A stretch of DNA of 64,000 nucleotides from CAWCDJ01 sp963796675 (GCA_963796675.1 CAWCMS010000006.1:124001-188000); one strand, 5' to 3'. Positions 10,506 to 20,670 are shown, counted from the stretch's first letter. Numbers and translations: made by a program. The notes: generated from the letters alone by a model not told the origin.

Positions 10506-11760
10506 GCGGATTGCCACGAAGCGGAAGAAGCGCGTGATCCAGGATGTACCCGGCCACGGCAGATCCGAGGACCGTGCCGTCGTTGCAGGCGGTTCGAAAA
10601 TGGATGCCGCCGAAGACCCGCGCATTCTTCACCTCGTCCAGAGCGTCCTGAAAACTGGAGAAATAGCGTATCACGCCCGGCATGGTGTCCGAACCCATGC
10701 TGAACGCGGTCCTCTCCCCGAAGAAATCGGCGAGGACTCGCGCCGCCGCGCCGCTCACGCAGGAGTGCGCGGAAGGATATTCCGGAAATGGGGGCGTCAC
10801 GATCAATGGCGTCCAGTTCGGGTCGGGCGACGTCGCCGGGTTGCCGTCGGTATCGGCCAGTGCGATGGCGGTGACCGGGCGCCACGAGTCGAACCAGTAC
10901 TTCGCATCCCAGCAGCCGATCACGGAATCGGCCAGAGCGAGATTCAGCGATGCCAGCAAACGGGCGTTCTCCAAAAGTTTGAGGTGACGCTTGGCCGAGA
11001 GACTCGTCGCCACGGGGTCCCAGAAATCCGCCGGGCTGGTCGAATTCCAGAACTGGACGTAGAGCGTTTCGTCGGCTGTCCGGGACGCGCTGGAGAGGCT
11101 TCCCATGGTTTCGGTCTCGTTCAGGTCCGCTGCGTATCTGCTGCTGGTTAGAGGCGCAGGGCCGGCAGGACGAAATTGTGGCGGCGACTGAATCGCCCAG
11201 GGTGTCATGGTCGCCATTTGCGGAGCGATCCCGGGTGCGAAGGCCGGGGGCGTGGGCCGCCACTGACCGGTGGCCATGCCTCCCAGGAACGGGGGCTGTG
11301 CGTTGGAGAAGCCGTCCGTAGACCGCCATTGCCAAATCGCATCGGCGACCGCCTGCCCCCATGCGATGCCTTGCTGGATGGATTCACTTCTGTCAGCTGC
11401 CCAACCGCTCGAAATCTCGACCAGGGACTGTGTGCGCTTCTCATCGAAGGTGGCGATTTGGGCGGGAAACAGTCGAACCAGGCTGGCATAGGCCGCTTGA
11501 ACTGCTGCCGCACGCTTTGATGCCCCCGGGGGCGCTGCCGGCGCAACGTGGATCGGCGTGTACCGCCGCTCGATTCCGTTGACGGCGTCGAAAACCGACG
11601 CCGCGACGATGGCGGCGGGGCGCTGTGCCAGCGGTGCTCCCACCGCCGGCGGGACCAGAAATGCGTCCAGCATGATCCGGTTCCAGTCGGTTACCTCATC
11701 GGCTACGGCAGCCGAGCCGGCCAGGACTAGCCACAGTGTCAATGGCACAGAACGTCGCAT
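10489..11760 (-). CDS. vanadium-dependent haloperoxidase-like PAP2-superfamily protein
   Basis: 423 residues with signal peptide MRRSVPLTLWLVLAGSAAVA, hence exported. The vanadate/phosphate pocket of the haloperoxidase/PAP2 fold can be read: Lys287 and Arg294 in KYWFDSWRP (the K-x6-R spacing of vanadium chloroperoxidase), Ser330-Ala-His332 in PSAHS (Gly of the usual PSGH replaced by Ala), and Arg381 with His387 in RVFGGIHFR. Acidobacterial relatives are annotated as vanadium-dependent haloperoxidase or phosphoesterase; vanadate and phosphate sites cannot be told apart by motif alone. A GGAGGAG ribosome site lies about 8 bases before the ATG at 11760. It overlaps the downstream TPR gene by 17 bases. 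Substrate unknown: halide oxidation or phosphoester hydrolysis are both possible. Confidence 0.85.
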   Translation of the reverse strand: MRRSVPLTLWLVLAGSAAVADEVTDWNRIMLDAFLVPPAVGAPLAQRPAAIVAASVFDAVNGIERRYTPIHVAPAAPPGASKRAAAVQAAYASLVRLFPAQIATFDEKRTQSLVEISSGWAADRSESIQQGIAWGQAVADAIWQWRSTDGFSNAQPPFLGGMATGQWRPTPPAFAPGIAPQMATMTPWAIQSPPQFRPAGPAPLTSSRYAADLNETETMGSLSSASRTADETLYVQFWNSTSPADFWDPVATSLSAKRHLKLLENARLLASLNLALADSVIGCWDAKYWFDSWRPVTAIALADTDGNPATSPDPNWTPLIVTPPFPEYPSAHSCVSGAAARVLADFFGERTAFSMGSDTMPGVIRYFSSFQDALDEVKNARVFGGIHFRTACNDGTVLGSAVAGYILDHALLPLRGNPHDRDH

Positions 11761-11976
11761 ATCGTTTCTCCTCCCACTCGTTCACAGAAATGGAAACTGC
11801 CGATTCCGCGGCACGCGATGACGGCCGTGGTTAGGCAGGGAGTAAGTTTCCGGATCCGACGAAAAACCGCAAGACAAACCGGGTGATACCTGGGTGATAA
11901 GGCATCCCATTGACCCGCGATGACTTAGTAGCCATGGTGACAAGTGCTTGACGGTGTTATAAACTGGGCCACCGGG

Positions 11977-13866
11977 ATGCCGTCCAGAGGAGCCACGGCC
12001 GGATGTGATGCGCCGAACAGTACCGTCTGTTTTGGGCCGTTCGAGTTCCACCCGCGCAGCCGCGAGTTGCGCAAGCATGGACTGCGCATCAAGCTGCAGG
12101 GTCAGCCGGTCGAAGTGCTCCTGACGCTCCTGGAACGCCCCGGCGATGTGGTGACGCGCCAGGAAATGCAGGAGCGGCTTTGGGCTGCCGACACCTTCGT
12201 GGACTTCGAGCACAGCCTGAACGCCGCCGTGAAGAGGCTCAGGGCCGCCTTGGGCGACTCGCCGCAGGCGCCGCGGTTCATCGAGACGCTTTCCGGCCGC
12301 GGTTACCGCTTCATTGCCCCCGTGAGCTGGCCGGCGGAAGTTGTCGCCCCGGTCGGCGAAGAGCCGCTTGCGACCGGGCGCCGGCGGTTCGTGATCTGGA
12401 CAGCCGTGATCTCGGCAGTGGTTCTCGCCGCTCTGATCGGGATGTATTCGGCGGCCGCGGGCGATGGCTTTCGGATTTCAGGCGCCCCGCCCCCGATCCG
12501 GTCTCTCGCGGTGTTGTCCCTGGCGAATCTGCCCGGCGATCCCGACCAGGACTATTTCGTGGACGGAATGACGGACGCACTAAGGGAACACCTGGAAGGC
12601 ATCAGTTCGCTCCGGGTAGTGTCCCGAACATCTTCTGCGTATTACCGGGGGAGGTCCCGGCCGCTGCCGGATATCGCGCGCGAGTTAAGGGTCGATGCCG
12701 TGGTAGACGGCTCTGTGCTGCGCTCTGGCAACCGGGTTCGCATCAGCGTAGAACTCGTTCAAGCGGCTTCGGACAAACGGGTGTGGAGCCGCAGCTACGG
12801 CGGCGACCTGCACGACATCTTCGGCCTGCAGTCCAGCGTCGCCCGGGCCATCGCCGATGAGATTCGCGTCGAACTGACTCCGCCGGACCGTGCGCGCCTG
12901 GCCCGCCGGCGTACCGCCAATTTCGATGCCTATCAGGCGTATTCCAAAGGGCGGTTCTTCTGGAACAAGCGAACCGAAGCCGATCTCAAGAAGGCGATCG
13001 GTTTCTTCCAGGAGGCTATCGACAAGGATCCCGACTAGGCACTTGCCTACGATGGGCTGGCCGATTCATGGCTCCCCCTGGGCTGGTACATCTACATGCC
13101 GCCAGCGGCGACTTTCCCGAACGCCAAGGCGGCGGTCACCAGAGCGCTGAGCCTGGATGACTCGCTCGCCGAAGCGCATACCTCTCTGGCGTTCGTGAAG
13201 CTCTACTACGATCGCGACTGGGAAGGCGCCGGCCAGGAGTTCCGCCGCGCCATCGATCTCAATCCGAACTACGCGAACGGCCATCACTGGTACGCGGAGT
13301 ATTTGACGTTGCTGGGGCGCCACAGCGAGGCCATCGCGGAATCGGAGCGCGCGCGGGAACTCGATCCGCTGTCAACCATCATCAACACCTGGGTTGGGTC
13401 GCGGTATTTCTTCGCCCGCCAGTACGACAGGGCGATCCAGGAATATCGCAACGCGTTGGAGATGGACCCGATCGTCCCGGCCCACATGGTCCTCGGCCAG
13501 GCGTACGAGGAAAGAGGGATGCTGCCGGAGGCCATCGCCGAACTCGAGAGAGCCGTTACGCTGGCCGGCGGCAGTCCCATCTACGCTGCCTCGCTGGCCC
13601 ATGCGTTGGGAATCGCCGGCAGGCGCGCTGAAGCACTCGACCTTCTGGACCGTCTGAAGAAGACCGCAAAGAGCGAATTCGTGTCGTCCTACGATATGGC
13701 GCTAGCGTACCTGGGATTGGGCGACAACGACAGGGCCCTTCAGTTGTTGAACGCGGCGGTTCAAGAAAGGACGCCTCGCGTGGCGTTCCTGGGAGTCGAG
13801 GCTCGTTTCGACAGACTTCGTGCCGATTCACGGTTTATGGAGTTGGTTCGCCTGGTCGGTCCCTAA
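11977..13866 (+). pseudogene. CadC-like transcriptional regulator (wHTH-TM-TolB-TPR) with in-frame amber codon
   Basis: An OmpR/PhoB-type winged helix (about residues 8-100, VTRQEMQERLW, SLNAAVKRLRAALGD, GRGYRFIAPV) is followed by one membrane helix (VIWTAVISAVVLAALIGMY), a TolB/adenylate-cyclase-associated domain (SLAVLSLANLPGDPDQDYFVDGMT) and TPRs. This is the architecture of membrane one-component regulators common in acidobacteria. The frame is interrupted by TAG at 13036-13038 inside a TPR (IDKDPD-stop-ALAYDGLAD), where relatives usually have Tyr. The same frame continues without further defects to the stop at 13864-13866. A single substitution from a Tyr codon explains it; sequencing error, a real nonsense mutation or readthrough are all open. 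GTG at 11944 is an alternative start; ATG 11977 sits closer to the domain edge. Confidence 0.8.
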
Positions 13867-14380
13867 GGTAGTTAATCTCCAGGCCCAGCTGAAAATGCCT
13901 CAACTAATTCACTTTGATGTGTCGCCGACTCGTCGAGGTGCCGCGGTTTGGCCACCGCTGGATTCCCGGGGTGTGGTCGCCAAGCGTTTACATACAGGGG
14001 TGCGAGGGCGTGCCTACAAGATTGGGTAGAAAAACCCGCTTTCCCGTAGACTGGACCGACGGGTCCGCCATTGGCGAGAAGTCTACTCACGGCCCCAATT
14101 ATTGGGCATTGCGGGAGCCACATCCATGATTAGGGCGTTTCCCGTCAACTTGACAGGCTTTGCCCAACTTCCGGTTGGGCCCGTGGCATAACTCGAAAAT
14201 CCGCTCCACCCACTGGCGAAAACCCGCCGCAATCATACGTTGGAATCTGCCCCGTCAAACGTTAGAATTCGCCCAGTCGCCCTTCGAGATGCGGCAATCT
14301 GTGGCAACCGATGCTTCTTTTCCGAGTACAATTAATCCGTCTTAACCACTTTTGTGGGACCTTCAAGGAGGAAGAGGGAA
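13867..14380. other. intergenic region with one hairpin, otherwise nothing recognised
   Basis: 514 bases between the regulator and the PEP-CTERM gene. A 7-bp perfect stem with a 5-base loop lies at 14162-14180 (GCCCAAC / GTTGGGC) with no T-run after it. A TACAAT hexamer at 14327-14332 could be a -10 element for the PEP-CTERM gene, but no convincing -35 is present. No coding sequence with domain character was seen on either strand. Confidence 0.4.
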
Positions 14381-15067
14381 ATGAAGATCGGTTCTCTTGC
14401 GTTGCTCGGATTCGCGGCGGCCGTTGCGGCTGCGCCCGGAGCAATGGCGGGCGAAATCCAGTTCTCGTTCAGCGGAGACGGGATCACCGCTACCGGCGTG
14501 CTCATGGTGGGACAGCAGAGCAGTAATTCCAGTAATCCGCCAGGCTATGAGATCACCGGCATCAGCGGAACGTTTTCAGATACAAACGTCAATGTCTCCG
14601 GTGCGATTACCGGGCTAACCGACCCGATATCGTATGTGAACAATCCTCTGGACCCCGGTTTTTCAATCACTCCAGGCGGTTTATCCTACGACGATCTGTT
14701 TTACCCGGCAGGAAACTCTCCGGCCGTCTGCTTCGCACTCATCAACGGCGTGCCTACGCTGACCTATCCATTCTCCGGAGGTCTGTTCGACATCTATGGC
14801 GTCGCGTTCAATATAGCCGGACCCGAAGGATACGTTGGTGAAATCTGGAGCAACGGTGATGTGGGAGGCGGGCCGATTATTTACGCGGCAGGGCTTGCCG
14901 ATTCGACTGGCCTTGTCGACAACCCGAACGCCGGTGCCGACTCCGGGGTGCCCCCGGGACGATACGGCACGTTTACCGCAAGTGCTGTGCCGGAGCCTGG
15001 TTCGCTGGTGTTGCTCAGCATCGGCCTGCTGGGCCTCGTTGCCGTACGTGCTCGCAAGAGCAAATAG
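14381..15067 (+). CDS. PEP-CTERM sorting-domain exported protein
   Basis: 228 residues starting at the ATG preceded by a strong AAGGAGGA ribosome site (14365-14372). The N-terminus MKIGSLALLGFAAAVAAAPGAMA is a signal peptide. The C-terminus is a PEP-CTERM tripartite signal: VPEPGS, hydrophobic LVLLSIGLLGLVAV, then basic RARKSK. By analogy with the PEP-CTERM/exosortase system the tail directs membrane transit, cleavage and surface attachment, often in exopolysaccharide-producing bacteria. The central part is Gly/Ser/Asn-rich, predicted beta-rich, without a recognised catalytic domain. No exosortase gene is visible in this window. Confidence 0.88.
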   Translation: MKIGSLALLGFAAAVAAAPGAMAGEIQFSFSGDGITATGVLMVGQQSSNSSNPPGYEITGISGTFSDTNVNVSGAITGLTDPISYVNNPLDPGFSITPGGLSYDDLFYPAGNSPAVCFALINGVPTLTYPFSGGLFDIYGVAFNIAGPEGYVGEIWSNGDVGGGPIIYAAGLADSTGLVDNPNAGADSGVPPGRYGTFTASAVPEPGSLVLLSIGLLGLVAVRARKSK

Positions 15068-15383
15068 CCGTCGTTCACGGGGGCGTAGCCGTATCCATTG
15101 ACCGGGGACGGGCGCCGCAAAGCGCAAGCCTTTCCGGATCGCGAGTGGATCGTCGGCTGACCGGAAGCAATCCACCTGTCCGTGTAGTCGCCATGTCGGA
15201 CTATGGCCCCAAATGGCGATCTTTGGAAATGTGGAGCCGATGCGCCCGGCGCGATAGCGGATTACTCCCCCAGAAGTCGGCTTGCGCCCGCCGACACTCG
15301 ACCTCTGCACGTTCGAAGTCCAGCAAGGTCAATCCGTCGTATGTCTTCCGCGTAGGAGCGGTGGAATCGGCTATTCTCTCCTC
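15068..15383. other. intergenic region, nothing recognised
   Basis: 316 bases between the PEP-CTERM and DinB-like genes. Short frames on both strands show no domain. No clear terminator was found. Confidence 0.4.
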
Positions 15384-15857
15384 ATGCCGCCGAATATCCC
15401 ATACCGCTCTCGCGCCGTACGCGCTATGGTGCTGTTGCACGAGGAACATCTGCGCCGCTTTCTCCAGACGTGGCGGCTGGCCATCACGGTCCCGGTGAGC
15501 CTTCCGCCGACCTCCGACCCCAACTACGCCTCGCTAGACGCATTGGGAAGGCATGTGTTATCCGCGGCAGGTGGGTATCTGATTTGGATGTGCGAGGTAT
15601 TGAAATTACCTGATCCCGGAGTCCGGCTCGCCCCGGACGCGATTGCCATAGTCCGCGATGCGGACGAATATCTGGAGCACGTTCTCGAGCGCTGGCGGGC
15701 CGAAGCGCTCCGGCAAATTTTCGACGAACAACTGGAGGTTCCCGAGTACCCATCGCGCTGGCGGACGCGTTACTGCATCGATTCGATGTTAGAACACGCT
15801 GTTATGCATCCCATCCGCCACGCCTTTCAATTGGATGAGTTGATCGGGGGTCAGTAG
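15384..15857 (+). CDS. DinB/YfiT-like four-helix protein
   Basis: 157 residues from the ATG at 15384. The layout fits the DinB/YfiT superfamily of small four-helix metal-binding proteins: an N-terminal helix with HEEHLRRFLQTWR, a second helix with GRHVLSAAGGYLIWM (a His followed by a tryptophan-containing helix), and a C-terminal EHAVMHPIRHAFQLDEL whose spaced histidines could complete a metal site. Family members include thiol transferases and many uncharacterised proteins. The alternative upstream start at 15282 has no domain support. No operon partner is evident: the downstream VOC gene is convergent and broken. Confidence 0.6.
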   Translation: MPPNIPYRSRAVRAMVLLHEEHLRRFLQTWRLAITVPVSLPPTSDPNYASLDALGRHVLSAAGGYLIWMCEVLKLPDPGVRLAPDAIAIVRDADEYLEHVLERWRAEALRQIFDEQLEVPEYPSRWRTRYCIDSMLEHAVMHPIRHAFQLDELIGGQ

Positions 15858-16302
15858 CTTTCTTGCCAACCTTGCGCCTCGGTTGCCCGCCTGGCTCCTA
15901 TACGGAGCGATTTCCTCTCATGAAAGCCCGGCCGGAACGGTGGGGCTCTCCTGTTTACCGACGCCCATTCCAATCCCATCCAGACCGTTGCGAACCAGCA
16001 GTCGGAGTCGCTATAGGTTCACGCCGAAAGCGAGAAGGCGGCCGTCGCAATCCTTCACCACGAACTCGCGACAGCCCCATGGCATGTTGCCTACGGTCCG
16101 GGTGAAGTCTACGCCTCGGGCTGCAAACTCGGCATAGAGTGCGTCGGCATCTTCGACGAACAGGTACGCATCGAGCAATTCGTCTGGGTATTTGTTCGGA
16201 TTTGGTGTTGGCGGGTCGGCGCAGCGGAAATGAATGGCCTGCCGATCGCGCGCCATGATGGCGTAGACCGGCGGATCCTGCCACGTTCCCAGACATTCGA
16301 AC

Positions 16303-17387
16303 CAGGCGAGCAGAAATACGTTTAGAAAGTCTGGCGACCTTGCAAGATCAGATCGGTTGCGTCCACAAATGCCTTGGGATCTTTGTTGCGCTGATCAGAT
16401 AATCGAGCATCGCCTTCTCCAAAGACGTAGGCCGTATGGCTTCGCGCGCACACAGCGTTGGGTGAGTTGGCAAACAACGTCCACGAGGACATGCGCTGGT
16501 GGGGTAAAGTGGACGCGATATCGAGGGTGGCGCGCAGCATGTTCGTACTTTGGTGACTTGGGGTTGTAGTTGTCATGACAGGTGGACGTCACCGCGGGGA
16601 GATTCGCATCGATGTCGTTGAGAACCGCAGGAACTCTGATGGCGGTGCCGTCGGTAGCATTGCTGATCGTTACGCCGCTGGCCACATCATGGCCGCAAAC
16701 AAGGAAGTGACTCCGTGCCGTTCATAGTCGTGTGATTGGCGCGTCGGTACACCGGGGCCAGCGGCAGAATTGGCTGCGTGCGATTGAGCGCCTGACTGGC
16801 TCTTTTCATCTACGCAGAGGACATCGCGCGATCTGGCGGATTCAGGTATAAGCCGACGATATCCCGCACTTTCTCAACGAACTGCGGGTCCTTGGAGAAC
16901 TTAAAGTTTTCCACCCGATGAGGCTGCAATCCGAAAGTCCGCCAAATCCGCACGATGGCAGTCTGAGACAGTCCTGACTTCTGGGCCATCAGGCGCGTGC
17001 TCCAGTGAGTGCTATTCGTCGGCATCGACTCCAGGGTTTTTGTGACTACTTCCTCGACCTGCACGTCCGTTATAGAACGCGGCGTGCCCGGCCGTGGCTC
17101 ATCGAGCAAGCCTTCCAGACGGTTGACCCGAAATGCTCGCGCCACTTGCAGACGGTTGCTCCGGTGATGCGAAGCCGCTTGGCCACCTCACTGTTGTTGA
17201 GCCCCTCGCTGCAGCCGAGTACAATGCGGGCGCGCATCGCTAGGGCTTGACTGGTTTTCGGCCGCCGCGCCAGAAGCGCGAGTTTCAGCTTCTCATCAGG
17301 GGTCACACTGAGTGGTCTGGTTGGACGTCCGATGGCCATACCAAAGTATGCACCAGCACGACAGCTATCAACGTATCGACCAGGACC
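16303..17387 (-). mobile_element. decayed IS630-type insertion sequence (copy 1)
   Basis: About 1085 bases, compared with 1141 for the two well-preserved copies at 19527 and 22697. The deficit is spread over many 1-10 base deletions. The inner part of each terminal repeat is still visible (CAGAAATACGTTTAGAAAG on the left; TATCAACGTAT then CAGGACCTAG on the right), while the outer bases are corrupted. It lies inside a VOC gene. The reconstructed target is CTAG, as for the other two copies. The multiple indels could be true decay or collapse of a repeat during assembly. Ends are approximate. Confidence 0.75.
16318..17339 (-). pseudogene. IS630-type transposase remnant
   Basis: Starts like the intact copies (MAIGRPTRPLSVTPDEKLK, helix-turn-helix ITGATVCKWRE) but changes frame repeatedly. 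Pieces matching the N-terminal HTH (from 17339), the central region (NSTHWSTRLMAQKSGLSQ) and scraps of the catalytic core (RYRVHFTPPAH instead of the usual TPTSGSW stretch) lie in different frames. The catalytic Asp/Glu region is not continuous, so the product cannot be active. Confidence 0.75.
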
Positions 17388-17490
17388 TAGCTTCTCCTGG
17401 TAATAGGCGAGCGTGGCCGGAATATCCTTGGTGAAGAACAGAGGCACAATCTGGCGAACCATCCGCCAAGTCTATAGCAGACTAGAGTCG

Positions 17491-18624
17491 TGCGGCATAC
17501 CTCGGAGCGGGATTGGTAATACCATCCCGACCGCCTGCTCTATCCGCAGCGGCGCATCGGCGCGAAGGGCGAAGGCCGCTTCGAACGCATCTCCTGGGAC
17601 GAAGCGCTGGACACCATCGCGCAGCGGCTGAAATCGATCGCGGCGGAGTACGGGTCCGAAGCGATCCTACCGTATAGCTATGCGGGCACCATGGGGCTGC
17701 TGAACGGCAGCGGGATGGATCGCCGCTTCTTCCACCGCCTGGGAGCCTCGCGGCTCGATCGCACCATCTGTTCCTCGGCGGGGATGGCGGGCATGACCGA
17801 AGCCGTCGGCCTGCGCTACGGCACCGAGCCGGAGCAGTTTCCGCAGGCGCGCCTGATTCTGGCGTGGGCGCGAACATTCTCGGCACCAACGTGCACCTGT
17901 GGCCGTTCGTCGTGGAGGCGCGGCGCAACCGCGCGAGGCTCTATACCATCGATCCGCGGCGGAATCGTACGGAAGCGGCCTCCGACAAGCACTTCTTCAT
18001 CAATCCGGGTAGCGATACGGCACTGGCTTTCGCCATGATGCACGTCATCATCGGCGAAAATCTGCATGACGCCGAGTATGTCGATCAGCACACGGAAGGC
18101 TTCGACGGCCTGCGCGAGCGAGTCCGCGAATGGACACCGCAGCGTGCCGCGGAACTGACCGGGATCGCCGCGGAAGAGATCGTCCAACTGGCGCGCGAGT
18201 ATGCCACCACGCGGCCGGCCGTCATCCGGCTCAATTATGGCGTGCAGCGCAGCGAGCGCGGCGCCATGGCAGTCCGCACGATCGCGCTATTGCCGGCGCT
18301 GGTGGGTTCGTGGAAAGATCTCGGCGGCGGCATACAGCTTTCCACCTACCAGGCATTCCACCTGAATTACGATGGGCTGGCGCGCGCCGCGGTCGACCGG
18401 GAGACCGCCATGCTGCACGTGAGCTCGGCCGATGCCGCACGACGGGGCATCGCGGTAGCGGTGGAGCTGAACCAGAAGATCGCGAAAGGCCACCGCCTGC
18501 TGGTGATGGAAGCGATGACGATGCAGAGCACCGTCTACGCGCCCGTGGGCGGCACCGTCAAGCAGATGCTGGTGCAGCCCGGCCAGCACGTAGAGGCCAG
18601 GACCCGCTGCTGGTCGTCGAGTAG
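17491..18624 (+). pseudogene. chimeric pseudogene A: molybdopterin oxidoreductase fused to pyruvate-carboxylase biotin domain
   Basis: Three source segments are joined. First comes a copy of the molybdopterin oxidoreductase gene (matching about 26908-27809). Second is a short later stretch of the same gene (AVDRETAMLHVSSADAARRGIA, matching 28521-28585). Third is the 3' end of pyruvate carboxylase (VAVELNQKIAKG... to the stop). Both junctions keep the reading frames of their donors. The start codon and Fe-S cysteines are missing on the left. A one-base loss near 17867 (GGGCGC versus GGGGCGC in the intact gene) breaks the frame, and a further base is lost near 18600. The biotin motif reads EAMTMQ, so the acceptor lysine is replaced by threonine. 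The product is not expected to work. Confidence 0.85.
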
Positions 18625-19526
18625 TCTTCGGGCACGCGCCCGCAAGCGCTGATCTTGAGCCCTGACTGATGCCCGACTGCCGCGCCGGGGCAGCCTTCCG
18701 ACGTGTTGACGTGTACGCGGGCGCTGGATGATCCTAATACTTCATGCGTCACTACGGTTTCGGCGTGCTCGTCACGGCTATCGCGACTATACCCCTCGCC
18801 GCGCAGACAAGTTCGAGCGAGCCTGTGCGCATCGGGCCCGGTGTTACTCCGCCCCGCCTGATTCATAAGATAGAGCCGGAGTACTCACCCGAAGCTCGAT
18901 CCGATCATGTTCAGGGGACTGTCATACTCCAGATTGTCGTAAATGAAAAGGGTCGAGCGGCTGACATTTCAGTGATCAGTCCGTTGGGATTCGGACTGGA
19001 CGAACAGGCGCAGGCAGCAGTGGCGAAATGGGAGTTTGTGCCAGGCATGAAGGCAGGTGCGCCGGTGAAGATTCTGGCTACAGTGGAAGTGAACTTTCGT
19101 TTTCGCGGACTCTGGTTTGATGAAAAGACGGAACGCCAGCGGACCGCGTTTAATGTCGCTCTACAAACGCTTAACCAGCCCAAGGCTACTTCGGTGGCAG
19201 TCGATCGGGCGGTTCAGTCTATGTCGGACCTCTGCCGCCGGAAGTTCGCGCCAGCCATGTGTGTCGTTGGATCGTGGAAATTGAAAGGTGAGCATGGTCC
19301 TAAAGATCCGGCAGAAGGTCTCGATTTCATTGAAAAGGCTGCAGCCAAGAACTATGGTCCCGCGCTGTACGAAGTTGCTGTTCGGCGGATAGACGGACGC
19401 GAACTGGCACATGATGTGGACAAAGGGCTGGAAGAGATGCGAGAGGCTGCCACGCTGGGCAGTGCGCAAGCCCAGTTTTATCTTGGTAATCGTTATGAGG
19501 CTGGAGATGGCGTACCGCGAGAACTA

Positions 19527-20667
19527 GTGTCCTGAGTCAGAAATACGTTGAATAAGCTGTCGTGCTGGTGCATACTTTGGTATGGCCATCGGACGTCCAA
19601 CCAGACCACTCAGTGTGACCCCTGATGAGAAGCTGAAACTCGCGCTTCTGGCGCGGCGGCCGAAAACCAGTCAAGCCCTAGCGATGCGCGCCCGCATTGT
19701 ACTCGGCTGCAGCGAGGGGCTCAACAACAGTGAGGTGGCCAAGCGGCTTCGCATCACCGGAGCAACCGTCTGCAAGTGGCGCGAGCGATTTCGGGTCAAC
19801 CGTCTGGAAGGCTTGCTCGATGAGCCACGGCCGGGCACGCCGCGTTCTATAACGGACGTGCAGGTCGAGGAAGTAGTCACAAAAACCCTGGAGTCGATGC
19901 CGACGAATAGCACTCACTGGAGCACGCGCCTGATGGCCCAGAAGTCAGGACTGTCTCAGACTGCCATCGTGCGGATTTGGCGGACTTTCGGATTGCAGCC
20001 TCATCGGGTGGAAAACTTTAAGTTCTCCAAGGACCCGCAGTTCGTTGAGAAAGTGCGGGATATCGTCGGCTTATACCTGAATCCGCCAGATCGCGCGATT
20101 GTCCTCTGCGTAGATGAAAAGAGCCAAGTACAGGCGCTCAATCGCACGCAGCCAATTCTGCCGCTGGCACCCGGTGTACCGACGCGCCAATCACACGACT
20201 ATGAACGGCACGGAGTCACTTCCTTGTTTGCGGCCATGGATGTGGCCAGCGGCGTAACGATCAGCAATTGCTACCGACGGCACCGCCATCAAGAGTTCCT
20301 GCGGTTTCTCAACGACATCGATGCGAATCTCCCCGGCGGGGTGGACGTCCACCTGGTCATGGACAACTACGGAACCCACAAGGTCACCAAAGTACGAACA
20401 TGGCTGGCGCGCCACCCTCGATATCGCGTCCACTTTACCCCAACCAGCGGCAGTTGGTTGAACCTCGTGGAACGATTGTTTGCCGAACTCACCCAACGCT
20501 GTGTGCGGCGCGGAAGCCATACGGCCGTACGATCTTTGGAGAAGGCGATGCTCGATTATCTGGATCAGCGCAACAAAGATCCCAAGGCATTTGTGTGGAC
20601 GGCAGATGCCGATCTGATCTTGGGCAAGGTCGCCAGACTTTCTAAACGTATTTCTGACTCAGGACAC
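19527..20667 (+). mobile_element. IS630-type insertion sequence (copy 2, intact)
   Basis: 1141 bases bounded by perfect inverted repeats of at least 23 bp. The left end reads GTGTCCTGAGTCAGAAATAC and its exact complement forms the right end. It is flanked by the TA duplication expected of the IS630/Tc1/mariner group (19525-19526 and 20668-20669). It carries one transposase gene reading to the extreme right end. It sits in the TonB/Sel1 gene at a CTAG site. Confidence 0.93.
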
Positions 20668-20670
20668 TAG
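19582..20670 (+). CDS. IS630-family DDE transposase
   Basis: 362 residues. N-terminal double HTH (SNEVAKRLRITGATVCKWRERF-like stretch, about 45-70) is followed by a DDE core: Asp in VLCVDEKSQ, Asp in HLVMDNYGTHK, and Glu in the GSWLNLVERLF helix. The frame is complete and likely active. The last codons (SDSGH) are encoded by the right inverted repeat. The stop TAG uses TA of the target duplication plus the first flanking base, so termination depends on the insertion site. Very similar to the minus-strand copy at 22694-23782. Confidence 0.95.
   Translation: MAIGRPTRPLSVTPDEKLKLALLARRPKTSQALAMRARIVLGCSEGLNNSEVAKRLRITGATVCKWRERFRVNRLEGLLDEPRPGTPRSITDVQVEEVVTKTLESMPTNSTHWSTRLMAQKSGLSQTAIVRIWRTFGLQPHRVENFKFSKDPQFVEKVRDIVGLYLNPPDRAIVLCVDEKSQVQALNRTQPILPLAPGVPTRQSHDYERHGVTSLFAAMDVASGVTISNCYRRHRHQEFLRFLNDIDANLPGGVDVHLVMDNYGTHKVTKVRTWLARHPRYRVHFTPTSGSWLNLVERLFAELTQRCVRRGSHTAVRSLEKAMLDYLDQRNKDPKAFVWTADADLILGKVARLSKRISDSGH

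Larger units (their letters stand above)
16011..17462 (-). pseudogene. VOC/glyoxalase-family gene split by an IS630-type element
   Basis: The start region (17462 down to about 17390) encodes MVRQIVPLFFTKDIPATLAYYQEKL, the first beta-alpha unit of a vicinal-oxygen-chelate protein. The remainder (about 16302 down to 16011) encodes FECLGTWQDPPVYAI, then the dimer-arm and C-terminal half ending in FVVKDCDGRLLAFGVNL. The halves join logically at KL/(G)FECLG. Between them lies a decayed IS630-type element. VOC proteins are small metal-dependent or metal-binding proteins (glyoxalase, bleomycin-binding, dioxygenase types); the exact reaction is unknown. As it stands the protein cannot be made. The N-terminal half reads in frame into the transposase remnant. 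Confidence 0.75.

Noticed and set aside
14162..14180. Hairpin as a terminator
   Set aside because: Perfect stem but no T-run and nearly 300 bases after the nearest gene end.
17691..18652. A functional second molybdopterin oxidoreductase
   Set aside because: Lacks a start, the Fe-S cysteines and 237 internal codons, and is frameshifted; it is part of chimeric pseudogene A.
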